A stretch of 6,331 bases of DNA from positions 1-6,331 of the forward strand of contig CAAGKL010000306.1 of NCBI GenBank assembly GCA_900770405.1. Direction: 5' to 3'. Of this stretch, positions 5,620-6,331 are shown piece after piece. The position numbers and the translations under genes are program-made. Position 1 is the first letter of the stretch. Every line of letters begins with the position of its first letter. The notes beneath the pieces were generated by a model that searched no databases, was not told the origin of the DNA, and was given only the letters and a program-made list of their open reading frames with translations. Source of the stretch: Clostridia bacterium (GTDB lineage Bacteria > Bacillota > Clostridia > UBA1381).

Positions 5620-6331
5620 ATGCAAAAACCGGATTTTTTGAAGAATAAAACATTTCTCGGGTATATACGATTGATGCTGCTTGTAATGATAGTGCTGCTC
5701 GGTATCGGGTGCATAGCGATGGCGGTGACGGTGCGCGAGGCGAAGAAGGAAACAAACGAATACAGCCGGTCGACGCTCCTGCACGTGCAGCGCGGAATTG
5801 TGCGCGAGCTCGACAATATAAGGCAGTTTGCAATTTCGCTTGCGCTCGACAATGATTTGCGCAATTATACATATAATCTGAATTCCTCCGCGAGCGTGGC
5901 GGGACTGCAGGAGCTTGCGCGCAAAACGACCGTCGGCGAGGGTGTAAGGGAATTTGCGGACAGCATATACATTTATATGGAAAGCGAGAATATTGTTATT
6001 CTCGACGGGGCAAAGTATGATATGCAGCAGTTTTATGACAGCGAAATCGTCCCGACGGGCGAGAGTATGCGCGATTGGCAGGAAAGGCTGGCGAAAAAGT
6101 ATTATAATAAGTATAATTACAGCATTGACGGCGGGCGGAAGAGGCTCGAATACATACAATCCTACCCGGTGACGGGCAAAAACAAGGGAAATATTGTCAT
6201 TTCAATAGACCCGGACAGGCTTACGGAGTATTTCGGTACGGTTTATAAAAGCGGCAGGTCGCTTTATGTGCTGGACGCCGACGAGACGGGGGTTTTCAGC
6301 GTCGGCGAGGAAAATTACCCGCTTTTGCCGA
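5620..6331 (+). CDS. Membrane-anchored sensor/regulator, N-terminal part (AraC/YesN-type or histidine kinase), truncated by window end
   Basis: From ATG 5620 the frame stays open for 237 complete codons to the end of the window. After a short cytoplasmic start (M-Q-K-P-D-F-L-K-N-K) comes one transmembrane helix at about residues 18-38 (L-M-L-L-V-M-I-V-L-L-G-I-G-C-I). The next region, roughly 40-85, is helical, with the L-x-x-V-x-x-x-I-x-x-E-L-D-N-I-x-Q-x-A pattern typical of extracytoplasmic sensor domains in Firmicute membrane-bound AraC-family regulators and related histidine kinases. The rest, including Y-I-Q-S-Y-P-V-T-G-K-N-K-G-N-I-V-I-S-I-D, resembles a Cache/PAS-like fold. The second transmembrane helix and output domain lie beyond the window, so AraC regulator versus kinase cannot be decided. 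Its own promoter and a terminator before it show separate transcription. Being next to glycan enzymes, it may sense sugars or oligosaccharides and control them; this is inference. Confidence 0.82.
   Translation, partial: MQKPDFLKNKTFLGYIRLMLLVMIVLLGIGCIAMAVTVREAKKETNEYSRSTLLHVQRGIVRELDNIRQFAISLALDNDLRNYTYNLNSSASVAGLQELARKTTVGEGVREFADSIYIYMESENIVILDGAKYDMQQFYDSEIVPTGESMRDWQERLAKKYYNKYNYSIDGGRKRLEYIQSYPVTGKNKGNIVISIDPDRLTEYFGTVYKSGRSLYVLDADETGVFSVGEENYPLLP

Noticed and set aside
4935..5864. 309-codon open frame on the - strand
   Set aside because: It runs across the GH105 gene end, the terminator and the regulator promoter, has a composition full of Arg/Ser/Cys/His, and shows no domain or ribosome binding site. 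It mirrors the coding bias of the + strand genes.
5605..6159. 184-codon open frame on the - strand
   Set aside because: It is antisense to the sensor gene, which has a promoter, ribosome binding site and a transmembrane helix. The - frame has no supporting signals.
1..6331. CRISPR arrays, tRNA or rRNA genes, insertion sequences
   Set aside because: I saw no regularly spaced direct repeats, no tRNA-like cloverleaf with its conserved loop, no rRNA signature and no transposase or terminal inverted repeats.

Overview
The window looks like a piece of a glycan-degradation locus from a Gram-positive, S-layer-type Firmicute, most likely an uncultured Clostridia of gut or anaerobic origin. The evidence is a secreted protein with S-layer homology (SLH) repeats, strong AGGAGG-like ribosome binding sites, a TTG start, a sigma-A type promoter with an extended -10, and the start of a membrane-anchored sensor-regulator of the kind common in Clostridia and Bacilli. 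Base composition seems moderately GC-rich with many GCG/GGC codons (not counted). The taxonomic call is inference. All real genes are on the + strand.

Layout. Bases 1-20 are not genomic: they match the Illumina TruSeq read-2 adapter end exactly, so the contig really begins at 21. Bases 21-1920 hold a 5'-truncated gene for a large alpha-helical enzyme-like protein with a beta-rich C-terminus, resembling polysaccharide-lyase/heparinase-like proteins. Its frame is broken three times between about 1290 and 1645. Bases 1945-4329 encode a 794-residue secreted protein with three SLH repeats and a long beta-rich region of unknown function. Bases 4389-5453 encode a cytoplasmic GH88/GH105-type unsaturated glycuronyl hydrolase. 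A strong bipartite intrinsic terminator (5462-5509) closes this transcription unit. A sigma-A promoter (5546-5574), overlapped by an imperfect inverted repeat (5524-5555), then drives a new gene starting at 5620. It encodes a membrane-anchored sensor with an extracytoplasmic domain and runs off the end of the window. It is an open-ended frame with a good ribosome binding site.

How the genes may work together (inference). A secreted lyase-like enzyme would leave oligosaccharides with a 4,5-unsaturated uronic acid at the non-reducing end. The SLH protein would sit in the cell wall as a surface or scaffold component. The GH105 enzyme would remove the unsaturated uronate inside the cell after import. 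The downstream sensor (AraC/YesN type or histidine kinase) could regulate the set. No transporter is visible here. The proposed substrate class (uronate-containing polysaccharide such as rhamnogalacturonan or a similar acidic glycan) rests mainly on the GH105 gene.

I do not see a clearly new system. The points most worth checking are the frameshift cluster in the first gene, the uncharacterised repeat region of the SLH protein, and the dyad over the regulator promoter.
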